Positions 8,336 to 17,279 of a stretch of DNA of 64,000 bases are shown one piece after another. The notes under the pieces were generated by a model that saw only the letters and a program-made list of their open reading frames with translations, was not told where the DNA came from and did not search any database. Position 1 is the stretch's first letter. Every line of letters begins with the position of its first letter. Position numbers and translations under genes: made by a program. Source of the stretch: Flagellimonas hadalis (GTDB lineage Bacteria > Bacteroidota > Bacteroidia > Flavobacteriales > Flavobacteriaceae); contig NZ_VNIK02000001.1 in the NCBI RefSeq assembly GCF_007785775.2, forward strand, positions 1 through 64,000. The letters are read 5' to 3'.

Positions 8336-10423
8336 ATGAGAAAACATGCTGCTCTTATCCCGTTGATGTTCCTGCTGTTCGGATGTAATCAAAAGGAAAC
8401 CGAAAATGACGCAGGGATGATGAAATCCCCAAGTGAACAAGTGAATGTGTTTTTGGGCACCTCCGGAGACCATGGACAGATGTCCCCATCGGCAGCTACT
8501 CCCTTTAACCAGATTTCCATTGGACCGGTGACCCACCCTGGAACGCATACGGGATATGATCACTATGCAAAGGAATTTTTAGGGTTTGTGCATACCCATA
8601 TTGAAGGCGTTGGATGCCGAGGTGGTGGAGGTAACATTCTGGTGACACCTTCTGGAAAAAAAGGAGTGGATGAAAAATTGTTGAAGAAACAGGAATCTGC
8701 CAAGCCAGGCTATTACAAAGTTGCCTTTGAAAATGGAATCATGGCAGAAATGGCGACAGACCAAAACTACGGTGTGCATCGATACCATTTTCCAGTATCG
8801 GAAAAAATGTTGAAAGTCGACTTGGCCCATGCCTTTTTGAATCGGTTCGTAGAAGCAGAACATACCCTGTTGGCCAATACCATCAAAGGCTGGGTGGATA
8901 CCAAGACCGTTTGTGATAACGGCAAGTACCGACTCTATTTTTATATGGAGTTCGACCATGTTGCTTCCATTTCCAAATCCGGAAAGGACAATTATCTAAT
9001 ATATGGAACGGACGAGCCGACCATGGGATTGCGAATTGGCTTTTCTTCCGTGAATGTAGCGTTTGCGAAGGCAAGGGTCCTAAATGGTGGTAGCTTGTCC
9101 GAAACCATTGAAAAAAATACATCGACATGGAACTCCCATTTGGGACATGTAATGGTAAAAGGAGAAGTAGATAGGGTTGCACTTTTTTATTCTTTGTTGT
9201 ACCGTGCTCTTCAAGCTCCCTATTTGGTCTCAGAACCTGATGGCAGTTACAAAGCGATTGATGGAACCATTCAAAAATCCAACGATTCCATCTACCATGG
9301 TTGGGCCATTTGGGACAATTACAGGGAACAAATGCCTTTGTTGTCGTTGCTGTTCCCACAAAAATACGGTGACATTGCCCGATCCATAGCCAACCTGTAC
9401 CCTTATGGTAAAAACGATTGGTCCACACAACATGAACCTTCCAATTCAGTTCGGACCGAACATGCCCAAGTCGTGCTTTTGGATGCGCTGGAGAAAGGGC
9501 ACAGCCTACCTCTTGAAAAAATAAAGGACTCCTTGATCAGTGAAATTGGGCGATTGGATTTTGGTTCGCCGGACAAAGCTTTGGAATCTTCCTACGATCT
9601 ATGGGCCTCTTCAAGGCTGATGCTGGAATTGGGGGATACCCTTTTGGCCGATAGCTATTTGGACAAAGCAATGGACTATCAAACCTACTGGCAAAAGGAC
9701 TTTGCCGATATGGGATGGCCCGATGTGGACCGTATGGGGGCCAGAGGATTGTACCAAGGAACCCTCTGGCAGTATCGGTGGTTTGTTCCTTTTGATATTG
9801 AAGGGCTGCAGCAATTAGCAGGTGGGGAGCCTACTTTCAGGGAACAATTGGACCGGTTTTTTGAAGAAAACAATTACAATCATGCCAACCAGCCCGACCT
9901 TCAAGTGCCTGGGCTGTATAATACCACCAAAGAGCCTTGGAAATCGCAAAAACTGTATCGCAATATTATGCTGGACACGGTGGCCCAGATGTACTTCAAT
10001 AATAACAGCAAAGGAGTGGACCCCTATATAGGTCGAATTTATAACAATAGACCAAGAGCGTATTTAAAAACCATGGATGATGATATGGGTACCCTATCGT
10101 CTTGGTTTGTACTTCGGGCCATGGGATTATCCGCCGTGAATGTTGGTGAGCCCGTATATTATTTGACGGCACCCATTTTTGAGAAAGTGGAATTGCACGG
10201 GTCCGCTGATAAGTCGCTTAAAATCCAAGTATCCAATTACCATAAAGATCATTTTTACATCAAATCCGTTCATTTGAACGGGAAGCCATTGCATAGAAAT
10301 TGGTTGACCCATCAAGAGATCATGGATGGTGGGGACCTGATCATGGAAACCGATAGCGTTCCCAATCGAAAGTGGGGTGCGGGGACCCCGTATCGAACCA
10401 AAATCGATCGGGCAAAAGATTGA
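8336..10423 (+). CDS. GH92 family alpha-mannosidase, lipoprotein
   Basis: A 695-residue exo-acting glycosidase of family GH92, whose members remove alpha-1,2/1,3/1,4/1,6-linked mannose with calcium and inversion. The lipobox LLFGCNQK places it on a membrane. Family marks are FVHTHIEGVGC (about residues 84-94), IWDNYREQMPLLSLLFP (about 323-340), NSVRTEHAQ and the late DDDMGTLSSWFVLRAMGL block (about 580-600). The length is slightly below that of Bacteroides GH92 enzymes. It is the main clue that this locus targets alpha-mannan or mannose-rich N-glycans. The exact linkage cannot be read from sequence. Confidence 0.88.
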   Translation: MRKHAALIPLMFLLFGCNQKETENDAGMMKSPSEQVNVFLGTSGDHGQMSPSAATPFNQISIGPVTHPGTHTGYDHYAKEFLGFVHTHIEGVGCRGGGGNILVTPSGKKGVDEKLLKKQESAKPGYYKVAFENGIMAEMATDQNYGVHRYHFPVSEKMLKVDLAHAFLNRFVEAEHTLLANTIKGWVDTKTVCDNGKYRLYFYMEFDHVASISKSGKDNYLIYGTDEPTMGLRIGFSSVNVAFAKARVLNGGSLSETIEKNTSTWNSHLGHVMVKGEVDRVALFYSLLYRALQAPYLVSEPDGSYKAIDGTIQKSNDSIYHGWAIWDNYREQMPLLSLLFPQKYGDIARSIANLYPYGKNDWSTQHEPSNSVRTEHAQVVLLDALEKGHSLPLEKIKDSLISEIGRLDFGSPDKALESSYDLWASSRLMLELGDTLLADSYLDKAMDYQTYWQKDFADMGWPDVDRMGARGLYQGTLWQYRWFVPFDIEGLQQLAGGEPTFREQLDRFFEENNYNHANQPDLQVPGLYNTTKEPWKSQKLYRNIMLDTVAQMYFNNNSKGVDPYIGRIYNNRPRAYLKTMDDDMGTLSSWFVLRAMGLSAVNVGEPVYYLTAPIFEKVELHGSADKSLKIQVSNYHKDHFYIKSVHLNGKPLHRNWLTHQEIMDGGDLIMETDSVPNRKWGAGTPYRTKIDRAKD

Positions 10424-10487
10424 CCAATATTTAACCTTAAGAAAATGGTCAGTTCAATTGAGTTTGTTTATTTGTTTAGTTAGCAGA

Positions 10488-10519
10488 GGTGCAGCCGTTT
10501 GTATGGCTGCACCTTGTTT
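10488..10519 (+). terminator. Hairpin after the GH92 gene
   Basis: A perfect 9-bp stem, GGTGCAGCC / GGCTGCACC (10488..10496 with 10505..10513), is followed by TTGTTT. It lies between two same-strand genes, so it is either a terminator with a separate promoter for the phosphatase or an attenuator. Confidence 0.55.
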
Positions 10520-10559
10520 AAGCAGTTGCCCATTACCATAAAAAATGTAAATACTCCAG

Positions 10560-12116
10560 ATGAAAATGAAATTTAAAATACCTGTCTTGTTCTTTGGTTC
10601 CATGGCAATCAATATTGCCCTTGGACAACAATTGCCCCGTACCTATAAAGCGCCAGAATTTGATCTGGAATGGCGAAAACCAACAGACCATCCCGATAGG
10701 ATCGTCCTTTCCTATGGAGAGGATCCAGCCACATCTGCCAGTGTCACTTGGAGGACAACTTCCGAAATTGATACGGCCTATGCTGAGATTGCCATTGCCA
10801 CCGCAGCTCCTAAATTTTGGCGCAACGCAAAAACCATAAAGGCAATAACGACAAGGTTCGATGCCTTGGGGATTGATGGGGCGGAAGTGCTGTCAAACCA
10901 TCATTCGGTGTGGTTTACGGATTTAAAGAGTGATACTACGTATGCCTATCGAGTAGGGGATGGCAAACGATGGAGCGAATGGATCCAATTCAAGACCGCA
11001 CCAAAGGAAAGCAAGGATAAATTTTCGTTTTTATATGTAGGTGATACGCAAAATTTCATATTGGAACTTTGGTCCCGACTGATCAGGGAAAGTTATAAAA
11101 AGGCCCCGGATGCTAAATTTATTGTGCATGCAGGGGATTTGGTGAACAACGCCCACAATGAACAACAATGGCAGGAATGGTTTGATGCCGGAGGGTGGAT
11201 CCATGCTTCCATTGGGGCATTTCCGATCCCCGGCAACCATGAGTATCAAAATTTGGGTCCTGAAGCATCGGAAAGAAGCCTGTCCGTACAGTGGAAACAT
11301 CAATTTACATTACCCGAAAATGGTCCGGAAGGTTTGGAGGAAACGGCCTATTACATGGATTATCAAAATATGCGGATCATTGGATTGAACAGCAACGTTG
11401 ATCATGGGAAACAAGCCAAGTGGGTAGAAAAATTACTTTCGGAAACAGATAAGGACTGGATAATTGTTACTTTCCATCATCCTTTATTTTCGGCTTCCGA
11501 CGGGCGGGACAATAAAGAGTGGAGAGAAGTGATGAAACCCATTTTTGATACATATGGGGTAGATCTCGTATTACAGGGCCATGACCATAGTTATGCCCGT
11601 GGAAGGGTCTCTCCCGATGAAAATGTGTTGGACGGCGTTAATCTGCGAGACAAAACTGGGACCGTCTATGTGGTTTCCGTCAGTGGCGGAAAAATGTACG
11701 GCTTGCGAAAGAATGCATGGGAAGGGTATGATGCAGAAAGGGATAGGGCAGCTGAGAACACCCAGTTATTCCAAGTAATTTCTATTGAGGACAATAGGTT
11801 GTCCTTTGAATCTTACACGGCTGTCGGGGAACTATACGACGCTTTTGAACTGATTAAAAGAACAGGTTTGCCCAATGAATTTATTGATAGAAGTGATAAA
11901 GCCATTGCAGAGCGAAGATTTTATAATACCATTCCCTACGAGGACCCATTACCCGAAGGAGTGGAACAGTCACTATTGTCGAAATACCCAGGCTTCGAGT
12001 TAAAAGGGGTAAGGTTCGTCAACGATAAAGAATTTACCGGATATAAGGTCCGATTGGATAAAGGGGAGGAAAGGAAGGAACTCTCTTTGGACGTGAATGG
12101 AAAAATTTTGGATTAA
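10560..12116 (+). CDS. Purple acid phosphatase-like metallophosphoesterase
   Basis: A 518-residue secreted phosphoesterase with a signal peptide (cleavage near NIALGQQ). An N-terminal fibronectin-like purple acid phosphatase domain (about 40-145) precedes a metallophosphoesterase domain. The metal-binding motifs are complete: GDTQ (about 162), GDLV (about 188), GNHEY (about 223), HHPLF (about 305) and GHDHSYARG (about 340). Its place at the end of a mannan locus suggests it removes phosphate from a phosphorylated mannan or sugar phosphate before import; that is an inference. The last 85 residues are an unassigned extension. Its stop codon overlaps that of a doubtful opposite-strand frame. Confidence 0.88.
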   Translation: MKMKFKIPVLFFGSMAINIALGQQLPRTYKAPEFDLEWRKPTDHPDRIVLSYGEDPATSASVTWRTTSEIDTAYAEIAIATAAPKFWRNAKTIKAITTRFDALGIDGAEVLSNHHSVWFTDLKSDTTYAYRVGDGKRWSEWIQFKTAPKESKDKFSFLYVGDTQNFILELWSRLIRESYKKAPDAKFIVHAGDLVNNAHNEQQWQEWFDAGGWIHASIGAFPIPGNHEYQNLGPEASERSLSVQWKHQFTLPENGPEGLEETAYYMDYQNMRIIGLNSNVDHGKQAKWVEKLLSETDKDWIIVTFHHPLFSASDGRDNKEWREVMKPIFDTYGVDLVLQGHDHSYARGRVSPDENVLDGVNLRDKTGTVYVVSVSGGKMYGLRKNAWEGYDAERDRAAENTQLFQVISIEDNRLSFESYTAVGELYDAFELIKRTGLPNEFIDRSDKAIAERRFYNTIPYEDPLPEGVEQSLLSKYPGFELKGVRFVNDKEFTGYKVRLDKGEERKELSLDVNGKILD

Positions 12117-12340
12117 TCCAATTTTTTGATCCCAATCAAAGGGACCGAAATAAGATTTAAATTTTTGGAAAGTAAAGTGAACAAAGGCTCAGGTGTTTTT
12201 TCATCCACCTGGACCTTTCCTGTTTTTAAGTTGACTATCAGTACAACGGAATCCAAATCATCAATCAAATTCTCATGCTCCCGAATGATGAAGAGTCTCG
12301 TTTGCAATTGGAGTGAATATTCCAAATTTACACGGGACAA
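12113..12340 (-). CDS. Doubtful small protein or gene remnant
   Basis: A 75-residue frame with a TTG start, convergent with the phosphatase gene (stops overlap by 4 bp). The composition is protein-like (LQLQTRLFIIREHENLIDD, then VVLIVNLKTGKVQV) but no family is recognised. An in-frame stop lies a few codons upstream, so it may be the last piece of a decayed gene. Confidence 0.25.
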   Translation of the reverse strand: MSRVNLEYSLQLQTRLFIIREHENLIDDLDSVVLIVNLKTGKVQVDEKTPEPLFTLLSKNLNLISVPLIGIKKLD

Positions 12341-12960
12341 TTCCCTTTGTGAACTGTAATTTTAATTTGGCAACCAAATAATCCTCACATGCTGCTTTTG
12401 GGCTAAAATAGTTTAAAATGCACTTAAATTTACATTTTGGAATCACTGATTTAAAACATCCCTAAAAATAGAAATGGTTTATTTAGGATTGATATAGATG
12501 TAGGGTTGATTTCCCAAAACCTTTAAATCCGGCAAAAATATGCATCGTCACCCAATGATTTGGTCCCCGGGACTATTTTGTGCGGAATCAAAGTATTGAC
12601 AGGTAGCTACTTCCAATTCCACTTGTGTACATCGATATCCAAGAATTGTGCCTCTTCGAATGGATTTGGACTTTCACCTGCTAAGATTTGGTCTGCAAAT
12701 AACGATGGTGGTATACCACTTGAAACTGAAAAGGGCGCATGGTAAAATCACTAATACGTAACTGATAAATATTTAATTACGGTTAAAATCAAGGCGGTTC
12801 AATTTATCCGTTTTTATAGTGGGTTCCATTATCCGTCCCATCCAATTGAACCCAAAAAGCAAATCTGAAAAATTAAATATCCAGCCATGTTTTAATAACA
12901 CTGAAAATCCGATATAGAGGTGGGAATAGTACTAGATTAGGTGGGCTAAACGGTCTTTTT
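12341..12960. other. Gene-poor region with dispersed repeat copy 2 at its end
   Basis: About 620 bp without a convincing gene. A 61-codon open frame at 12560..12745 resembles no known protein. The stretch 12711..12846 is the second copy of the 136-bp diverged repeat seen at 51..186. The motif CGATATAGAGGTG at 12910..12922 recurs exactly at 21341..21353, on the other side of the transfer region. The next gene begins at 12961 and is broken. Confidence 0.5.
12711..12846 (+). repeat. Dispersed repeat, copy 2 (about 136 bp, diverged)
   Basis: Matches 51..186 in length and at both ends (GTATACCAC at the left, ATCCGTCCCATCCAAT at the right), with weaker similarity between them. It overlaps the end of a 61-codon open frame. 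It lies just outside the broken lipoprotein gene that borders the transfer region. Confidence 0.5.
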
Positions 12961-13502
12961 GTGAAACTAATGAACTACCTACTTCTGTGGCTGCTGATAC
13001 TTGGATTTTCCTGTAACAATGATGACGACACACTTGGGAATCCAATGGATGCCCTGCCTCCAGCCACCCAAACAGGCGAACAGACTTTTGGCTGTCTTAT
13101 CGATGGCAGACCGTTCTTCCCTGATAAATTTGGTGGTGGGCGACCCACGGCATTTTATCAGATCTCGGAAGGGGGTATACATCTGTTATCAGGGCATCGC
13201 GCAGAAATGATGAGCCTTCAAAATCCATCTCAATAGGAGCCTTGGATATCGAGGGCTTTTCAGAAACCACTTATCAGTTGAAATCGGAGGTTTCCGGGAA
13301 TCTTTATGGGTTGTATCTATTGGACGGCGGTATAGTCTTGGATTCGCAAACCACCGATCTTTCTCCAGGTAGGCTAACTATTACCCGATTTGATGACCAG
13401 GAACATATCATCTCAGGCACTTTTGAATTTACTGTCCAGGGAAACAATGGGGAACTGATCAAAATCACCGATGGACGTTTTGACCTTAATTATTCCAATT
13501 GA
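12961..13502 (+). pseudogene. Frameshifted DUF6252-like lipoprotein gene
   Basis: Two frames together make one protein. The first part (12961..about 13200) has a lipoprotein signal (LLILGFSCNNDDD), a domain start (FGCLIDGRPFFPDKFGG) and EGGIHLLSG. The rest continues in another frame (DEPSKSISIGALDIEGFS ... HIISGTFEFTVQGNNGELIKITDGRFDLNY) up to 13502. The switch lies at about 13190..13205. The ending SGTFEFTV..G..I.ITDGRF is the hallmark of small Bacteroidota lipoproteins of the DUF6252 type. The lipoprotein gene at 50685..51218 is a related intact example. It starts with GTG or with ATG four codons later. A sequencing error could mimic the frameshift. A small palindrome (13499..13515) spans the stop. 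Confidence 0.7.
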
Positions 13503-14146
13503 GGAAATTCCTCAAACAGACCAATGGAGTGGGAATCACTTTTTTGAACAGTCTGGGTCATAGATACTATCAAGGAATTTCAATTTACCAATACGGAAGT
13601 CGTCCAAACGGATTTTTGGTGCGTCCTTCCTTTGCAAACCCTTCTTAGGGTTTTGCCGTGCAAGGCTGCAAATCCGTCCGTCCGCCCATCAAATTTTAAG
13701 GGGTCCATAATAAAAGAAGCTCTGGTTGTTTTTCGGGTCGTCGAAAAACAGGGCAGGACCCAAGGACTTCCCATCAGGACACCATCGCCTACAGTCGCTT
13801 AACTTCCCGTACGCTCCCTGGTCAATGGGTCGGATGGAATTCCTAAGGCCCTCATTGAACCTGTCAAGGCCAAGACAGGTTTTGTCCATAAATAGGGTTT
13901 CCACTTCCTTGAAAACCTTGCCTGCCGAGGGCATGGCTTAAGGTTTTGCTACGTCACGGAGCCTCCCGATTTCTGCCCAAAAGCCTTGACAGAACCCCCT
14001 TCTTTTATGGTGCTACGCACGTAAGAAGCAAACAAACGCCCCTTAAAATTTGGGAAACAATGACCAAAAAAATAGAGGGGAAATTTTTAACCCTGTTTGC
14101 TGATTTATCCATACTGGAAGATAGCAGGCCTTTAAAACTTTTTATC
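13503..14146. other. Region of uncertain content left of ssb
   Basis: About 640 bp without a recognised gene. A minus-strand frame at 13689..13934 is listed separately with low confidence. A few short inverted stretches occur. The left boundary of the transfer region probably lies here or in the broken gene before it, but no att site can be fixed from sequence alone. Confidence 0.4.
13689..13934 (-). CDS. Possible small hypothetical protein
   Basis: An 81-residue frame (starts MPSAGKVFKEVETLFMDK, ends FFDDPKNNQSFFYYGPLKI). It reads more like a protein than the antisense frame over the same bases, but no family is recognised and it has no co-directional neighbour. It may be a remnant of a transfer-element gene. 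Confidence 0.3.
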   Translation of the reverse strand: MPSAGKVFKEVETLFMDKTCLGLDRFNEGLRNSIRPIDQGAYGKLSDCRRWCPDGKSLGPALFFDDPKNNQSFFYYGPLKI

Positions 14147-14500
14147 ATGAGTACATTGAGAAACAAAGTGCAACTTATCGGAAACGTGGGGCAAGACCCC
14201 ACCATTACAGACCTTGACAAAGGGAAGCGTGTGGCACGGTTCACCATGGCCACCAATGAACATTACAAGAACTCCGAAGGGGAACGCATCACCAACACCG
14301 AATGGCATACGGTCATCGGTTGGGGAAAACTCGCCGACATCACCGAAGGCTTCGTGACCAAGGGAAAGGAAGTTGCCATCGAAGGGAAATTGACCTCCTG
14401 TTCCTATGAGGACAAAGAGGGCAACAAACGGTATGTGACCGAAGTGGTGGCCAGTGAGATCCTGCTTTTGGGTGGTGGTGAGAACAATACCACCGAGTAA
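14147..14500 (+). CDS. ssb: Single-stranded DNA-binding protein
   Basis: A 117-residue OB-fold protein (MSTLRNKVQLIGNVGQDP, then VARFTMATNEHYKN and EWHTVIGWGKLAD), closest in style to SSB proteins carried by Bacteroidota conjugative elements. The ATG at 14147 is chosen because the SSB fold starts there; the upstream in-frame extension has no SSB similarity. The usual long acidic C-terminal tail is nearly absent (ends GGGENNTTE), as in many plasmid and transposon copies. It probably coats single-stranded DNA during transfer. A RadC-like gene follows 65 bp later. Confidence 0.92.
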   Translation: MSTLRNKVQLIGNVGQDPTITDLDKGKRVARFTMATNEHYKNSEGERITNTEWHTVIGWGKLADITEGFVTKGKEVAIEGKLTSCSYEDKEGNKRYVTEVVASEILLLGGGENNTTE

Positions 14501-14565
14501 AATGGATAGGGATGCCCAAAATTGCTTGGGGCATCCTTTTCTTTTTCATCCTTAAAACAAATGAA

Positions 14566-15015
14566 ATGGAACACCGTGTCAACGAAATACAAATCAGTTA
14601 TAGGGAAAAACTCAGTACCCTGAAATCGCTCTCCCTTACCGATTCCAAGAAAGTGGCCGAGCTGCTCTTCAATAATTGGGATGCCCACACCATTGGGGCA
14701 CAGGAGTCCTTTAAGATCATCCTGCTCAACCGATCCAACAAGGTCAAGGGCATCTATCCGCTCTCCGTTGGGGGCATATGCACCACCTTGGTGGATATGC
14801 GACTGCTCTTTGCCGTGGTCGTGAAGACCCTTTCGGTAGGGATCATCCTCGCCCATAACCATCCCTCGGGACAACTCAAGGCCAGTTATCAGGACAAACA
14901 ATTGACGCAAAAGATCAAAGAGGCCGCACAGCTTTTTGATGTCAAGGTCTTGGACCATATCATCCTCGCTCCTGATGGACGGTACTACAGTTTTGCGGAC
15001 AATGGGATCTTATAA
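14566..15015 (+). CDS. RadC-like JAB/MPN domain protein
   Basis: A 149-residue JAB-domain protein of the RadC/DUF2466 family. The metal-binding motif is intact: Glu in the QESFKIILLN strand, then AHNHPSGQLKASYQD (HxHPSGxxxxSxxD, about residues 105-118) and the VLDHIILAPDG strand. Length is typical for element-borne copies, which lack the N-terminal HhH region of chromosomal RadC. Such genes are very common on Bacteroidota mobile elements, often beside anti-restriction or ssb genes; the function is unsettled. The start at 14566 (MEHRVNEIQ) is preferred to the upstream ATG, whose extension is hydrophobic and unlike the family. Confidence 0.88.
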   Translation: MEHRVNEIQISYREKLSTLKSLSLTDSKKVAELLFNNWDAHTIGAQESFKIILLNRSNKVKGIYPLSVGGICTTLVDMRLLFAVVVKTLSVGIILAHNHPSGQLKASYQDKQLTQKIKEAAQLFDVKVLDHIILAPDGRYYSFADNGIL

Positions 15016-15079
15016 CACTCCTATTTGAAGGGTGATTATATAATTGAAATCAAATGAAAACAGAAAAAAAACAAAAACC

Positions 15080-15235
15080 ATGGAAACACGTATCAGAAAA
15101 TCATTGGAAATTCCGGCACGAAAACATCAGGGAATCCAAAGGGATGACCACATCTCTGCGGAGAAATCCTTTTATCTGGTGATCAACCTTTGGGTGTTCC
15201 GTTTTGAATATACCAAGGAACACTCGAAATCCTAA
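15080..15235 (+). CDS. Small hypothetical protein of the mobile element
   Basis: A 51-residue frame (METRIRKSLEIPARKHQG ... YLVINLWVFRFEYTKEHSKS). It lies 64 bp after the RadC-like gene and just before a strong terminator, so it is probably the last gene of that transcript. No family is recognised. An upstream in-frame ATG at 15044 is also possible. Confidence 0.4.
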   Translation: METRIRKSLEIPARKHQGIQRDDHISAEKSFYLVINLWVFRFEYTKEHSKS

Positions 15236-15258
15236 GGTGTTTGGGATCCGAACAGAAT

Positions 15259-15284
15259 GACCCTCAATTGAGGGTCTTTTTTTT
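15259..15284 (+). terminator. Intrinsic terminator
   Basis: The perfect stem GACCCTC / GAGGGTC with loop AATT (15259..15276) runs into eight to nine T residues. It ends the ssb-radC transcript. Confidence 0.85.
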
Positions 15285-15608
15285 GGTCATTTTCCAAGCA
15301 TTCGACGTTTTGATTTTACCGATATGGGCAATTCTTAAAATACGGGCCCAATTGGTCCCAATCGGTACGGTTCTGCGTTTTCCAATGCCGTTGGTAGTAG
15401 TTATATTTAAGGAAGGGCACGGCCCTTGGTACGGCAACCCTATGATCTGACTTTCCCAAACCGTACCTATACAAAGATTTTTTCACGACGCGGCAACCGG
15501 TCCTTGGACCGGATTGTGCGATACGATTTTGTCCCTGCGGGACAAATCGATTTCCATGATAAGACCAAGTAAAAAATGAAAAAGTTTAAAAAAGAAAAAA
15601 CAGGACCA
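15285..15608. other. Non-coding stretch with two hairpins beside the IS110 gene
   Basis: No gene is seen. The palindrome CCGGTCCTTGGACCGG lies at 15497..15512. A second hairpin, GATTTTGTCC-CTGC-GGGACAAATC, follows at about 15525..15549. This is the 3' flank of the IS110 transposase gene. The IS end should lie here, but IS110 elements have no simple terminal inverted repeats, so it cannot be fixed. Confidence 0.5.
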
Positions 15609-16604
15609 TTAAGCAACTCTTTTTTGATAAGGTTTTTGCCTTTTGACCACGGCACAGACCCTCAAAACAAGTTTGTTCCTAACGTTGTTGAGAATGAGCA
15701 TCTTGTTTTTTCCTTCATCGGCCTTTCGTTCATAATAGATTTTGAGTTCCGGATCATGCCGGATTGCGGAGAGAGCACACATATGCAGATGTTTTTTCAT
15801 GGTCTTGTTGGCCATATGGTGAACCCTGGACCTCTTCTGCACGGAAGAACCAGAAGTATGCTCGAAGGGAACCACACCACAATAACAAGCCAGTTGTTTG
15901 GGGTTTTGGTACCGTGTAAAGAAATTGGTGAAAATAATAAAATATAGAGCTGTCATGATCCCAATTCCAGTAACGGAGGTTACCAGTCCCACAGTAGTGT
16001 TGAGCTTTTCGTCAGAAAGGATAAGTGCCTGTAGTTCCCCTTCGATACGTTTAATCTCATCATCGAAACACTTGTTTGATTTTCTAACTTGCCTTTGGGC
16101 AAGTTTAGCCATTTCAGGAGCGAATAGTTTTGCTTCATTGGGGTATTTGTTCAAATCCGCCTTAAAGTGGACCAATTGCTCCCTTGCCTTGATGAGGATC
16201 TTCATTCTTTCAAGGATTTGGGGAACGGGTCTGTACAGTTCAATTTCATTACAGTTCTTTACCGCATATTGTGCTATACGGATGGCATCAATTTTATCGT
16301 TCTTTCCACGTTGGATTCCTAGACTACGGTTGATCCTCAAGGACATTTCAACGCATAGATTGGCTTCTGCTTCGAGCAATTTTGTGATGAGCAACCTCCC
16401 ATATATCCCAGTATGTTCCATACAGATCAGAGTGTCATTTAAATCCATACGCTGGTTTTTTAGCAACCTTAAAAAAGCTTTGACACCTTTATTGGTATTG
16501 TCAAACACGAATGATTTGGTGGTGGAACCATTTACGATGGCAACATCAAAGGTCTGTTTGGATACATCGATACCGATAAAATACAGAAAGTCTAATTTTT
16601 TCAT
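15609..16604 (-). CDS. IS110 family transposase (DEDD recombinase)
   Basis: A 331-residue RNA-guided recombinase. The N-terminal RuvC-like DEDD domain shows FIGIDVSKQTFDVAI (Asp at about 12), CMEHTGIYG (Glu at about 63) and KNDKIDAIRIAQYA (Asp pair at about 102-105). The C-terminal Transposase_20 domain has VTGIGIMTALYFI, then QLACYCGVVPFEHTSGSSV with the catalytic-Ser region (about 245-265), and RVHHMANKTMKKHLHMCAL. It looks complete, so the element may be active. It lies opposite to the flanking transfer genes and separates ssb-radC from the mobilization genes. Confidence 0.92.
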   Translation of the reverse strand: MKKLDFLYFIGIDVSKQTFDVAIVNGSTTKSFVFDNTNKGVKAFLRLLKNQRMDLNDTLICMEHTGIYGRLLITKLLEAEANLCVEMSLRINRSLGIQRGKNDKIDAIRIAQYAVKNCNEIELYRPVPQILERMKILIKAREQLVHFKADLNKYPNEAKLFAPEMAKLAQRQVRKSNKCFDDEIKRIEGELQALILSDEKLNTTVGLVTSVTGIGIMTALYFIIFTNFFTRYQNPKQLACYCGVVPFEHTSGSSVQKRSRVHHMANKTMKKHLHMCALSAIRHDPELKIYYERKADEGKNKMLILNNVRNKLVLRVCAVVKRQKPYQKRVA

Positions 16605-16651
16605 AATGAACAGTTTAAATGATGAGACAAAAGATCAAGCACAACCAAGTT

Positions 16652-16818
16652 ATCTGAGGTATCATCTAATCCCTGATAATAGGTCCATAAACCTGAATTT
16701 CCATTTGATGCCAATTCAGAAACAACCGATAAAGGATTTAATCCAACCTTATAAGTCCGAAACTTTGAGAAGCAATTAATTCACCTTTATCGGTTTGGTT
16801 GCCACTGATAATCATTGA
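16652..16818 (-). ncRNA. Bridge-RNA-like module A of the IS110 element
   Basis: Lies directly 5' of the transposase start. Three stems are visible: AGGT/ACCT (16681..16684 with 16691..16694), a 12-bp stem AACCGATAAAGG/CCTTTATCGGTT (16724..16735 with 16784..16795), and AAGT/ACTT (16753..16756 with 16762..16765) inside it. Module B repeats this layout with compensatory changes. IS110 bridge RNAs are known to come from this position. Which loops hold the target and donor guides was not worked out. Confidence 0.65.
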
Positions 16819-16926
16819 AGGAATAATATAGGGGTTATAATGCCCCACCTTCTATAAGAGCAGCAAAAAAGACCTTTAGGATTAAAGGTTAGATTTTATA
16901 AAATATGAACGTAAATACAATCTATG

Positions 16927-17085
16927 ATCTGAACTGCCATCGAAACCCGGTAATAGGCCTAAAAGCCTGTATTTCCATTTGACACGGTTCAGAGATGACC
17001 GGTAAAGGATTTTAAAAGCTTAAGTCCTGGACTTTCTTAGCGTCTAATTCCCCTCTACCGGTCGGTTGCCATTTACAATTACGGA
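16927..17085 (-). ncRNA. Bridge-RNA-like module B, diverged duplicate of module A
   Basis: Same order of elements as module A: stem AGGC/GCCT (16955..16958 with 16965..16968), a 12-bp stem GACCGGTAAAGG/CCTCTACCGGTC (16997..17008 with 17052..17063, one mismatch), and an inner stem AAGTCC/GGACTT (17022..17034). Shared unpaired text includes ATTTCCATTTGA and CGGTTGCCA. The stem bases differ from module A as matched pairs, while the overall layout is kept. It is either a second guide RNA or the relic of another IS110 end. Confidence 0.55.
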
Positions 17086-17279
17086 GGCTTTTCCCGAAAG
17101 AAAGACAATAGCTCATTTAACGGGCAATTATCTACAGGAAAACTCTATGTAAATGACTATTGCGAATCTAAGGGAGAAGCAAGAGGGTAGCACGCTGGCG
17201 CGTCCTACGGATCATCAGTGCTCCGCAAGGTCCCTGTTTATGGGGTGTTTGGGAAAATTGATAATTGGGGTCCCGGTGG

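Larger units (their letters stand above)
15609..17085 (-). mobile_element. IS110-family insertion sequence with long 5' non-coding region
   Basis: One transposase gene (15609..16604) is preceded, in its own sense, by about 480 bp of non-coding DNA holding two related structured modules (16652..16818 and 16927..17085). IS110 elements encode their bridge RNA in such a non-coding end. Outer boundaries are uncertain; the second module may belong to an older or deleted copy. Confidence 0.7.

Noticed and set aside
12560..12745. A 61-codon plus-strand open frame
   Set aside because: No recognisable protein features, and its end overlaps repeat copy 2. Treated as non-coding.
15898..16779. A 293-codon plus-strand open frame over the IS110 gene
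   Set aside because: It is antisense to a complete IS110 transposase with catalytic motifs, and its 3' part runs into the structured modules.
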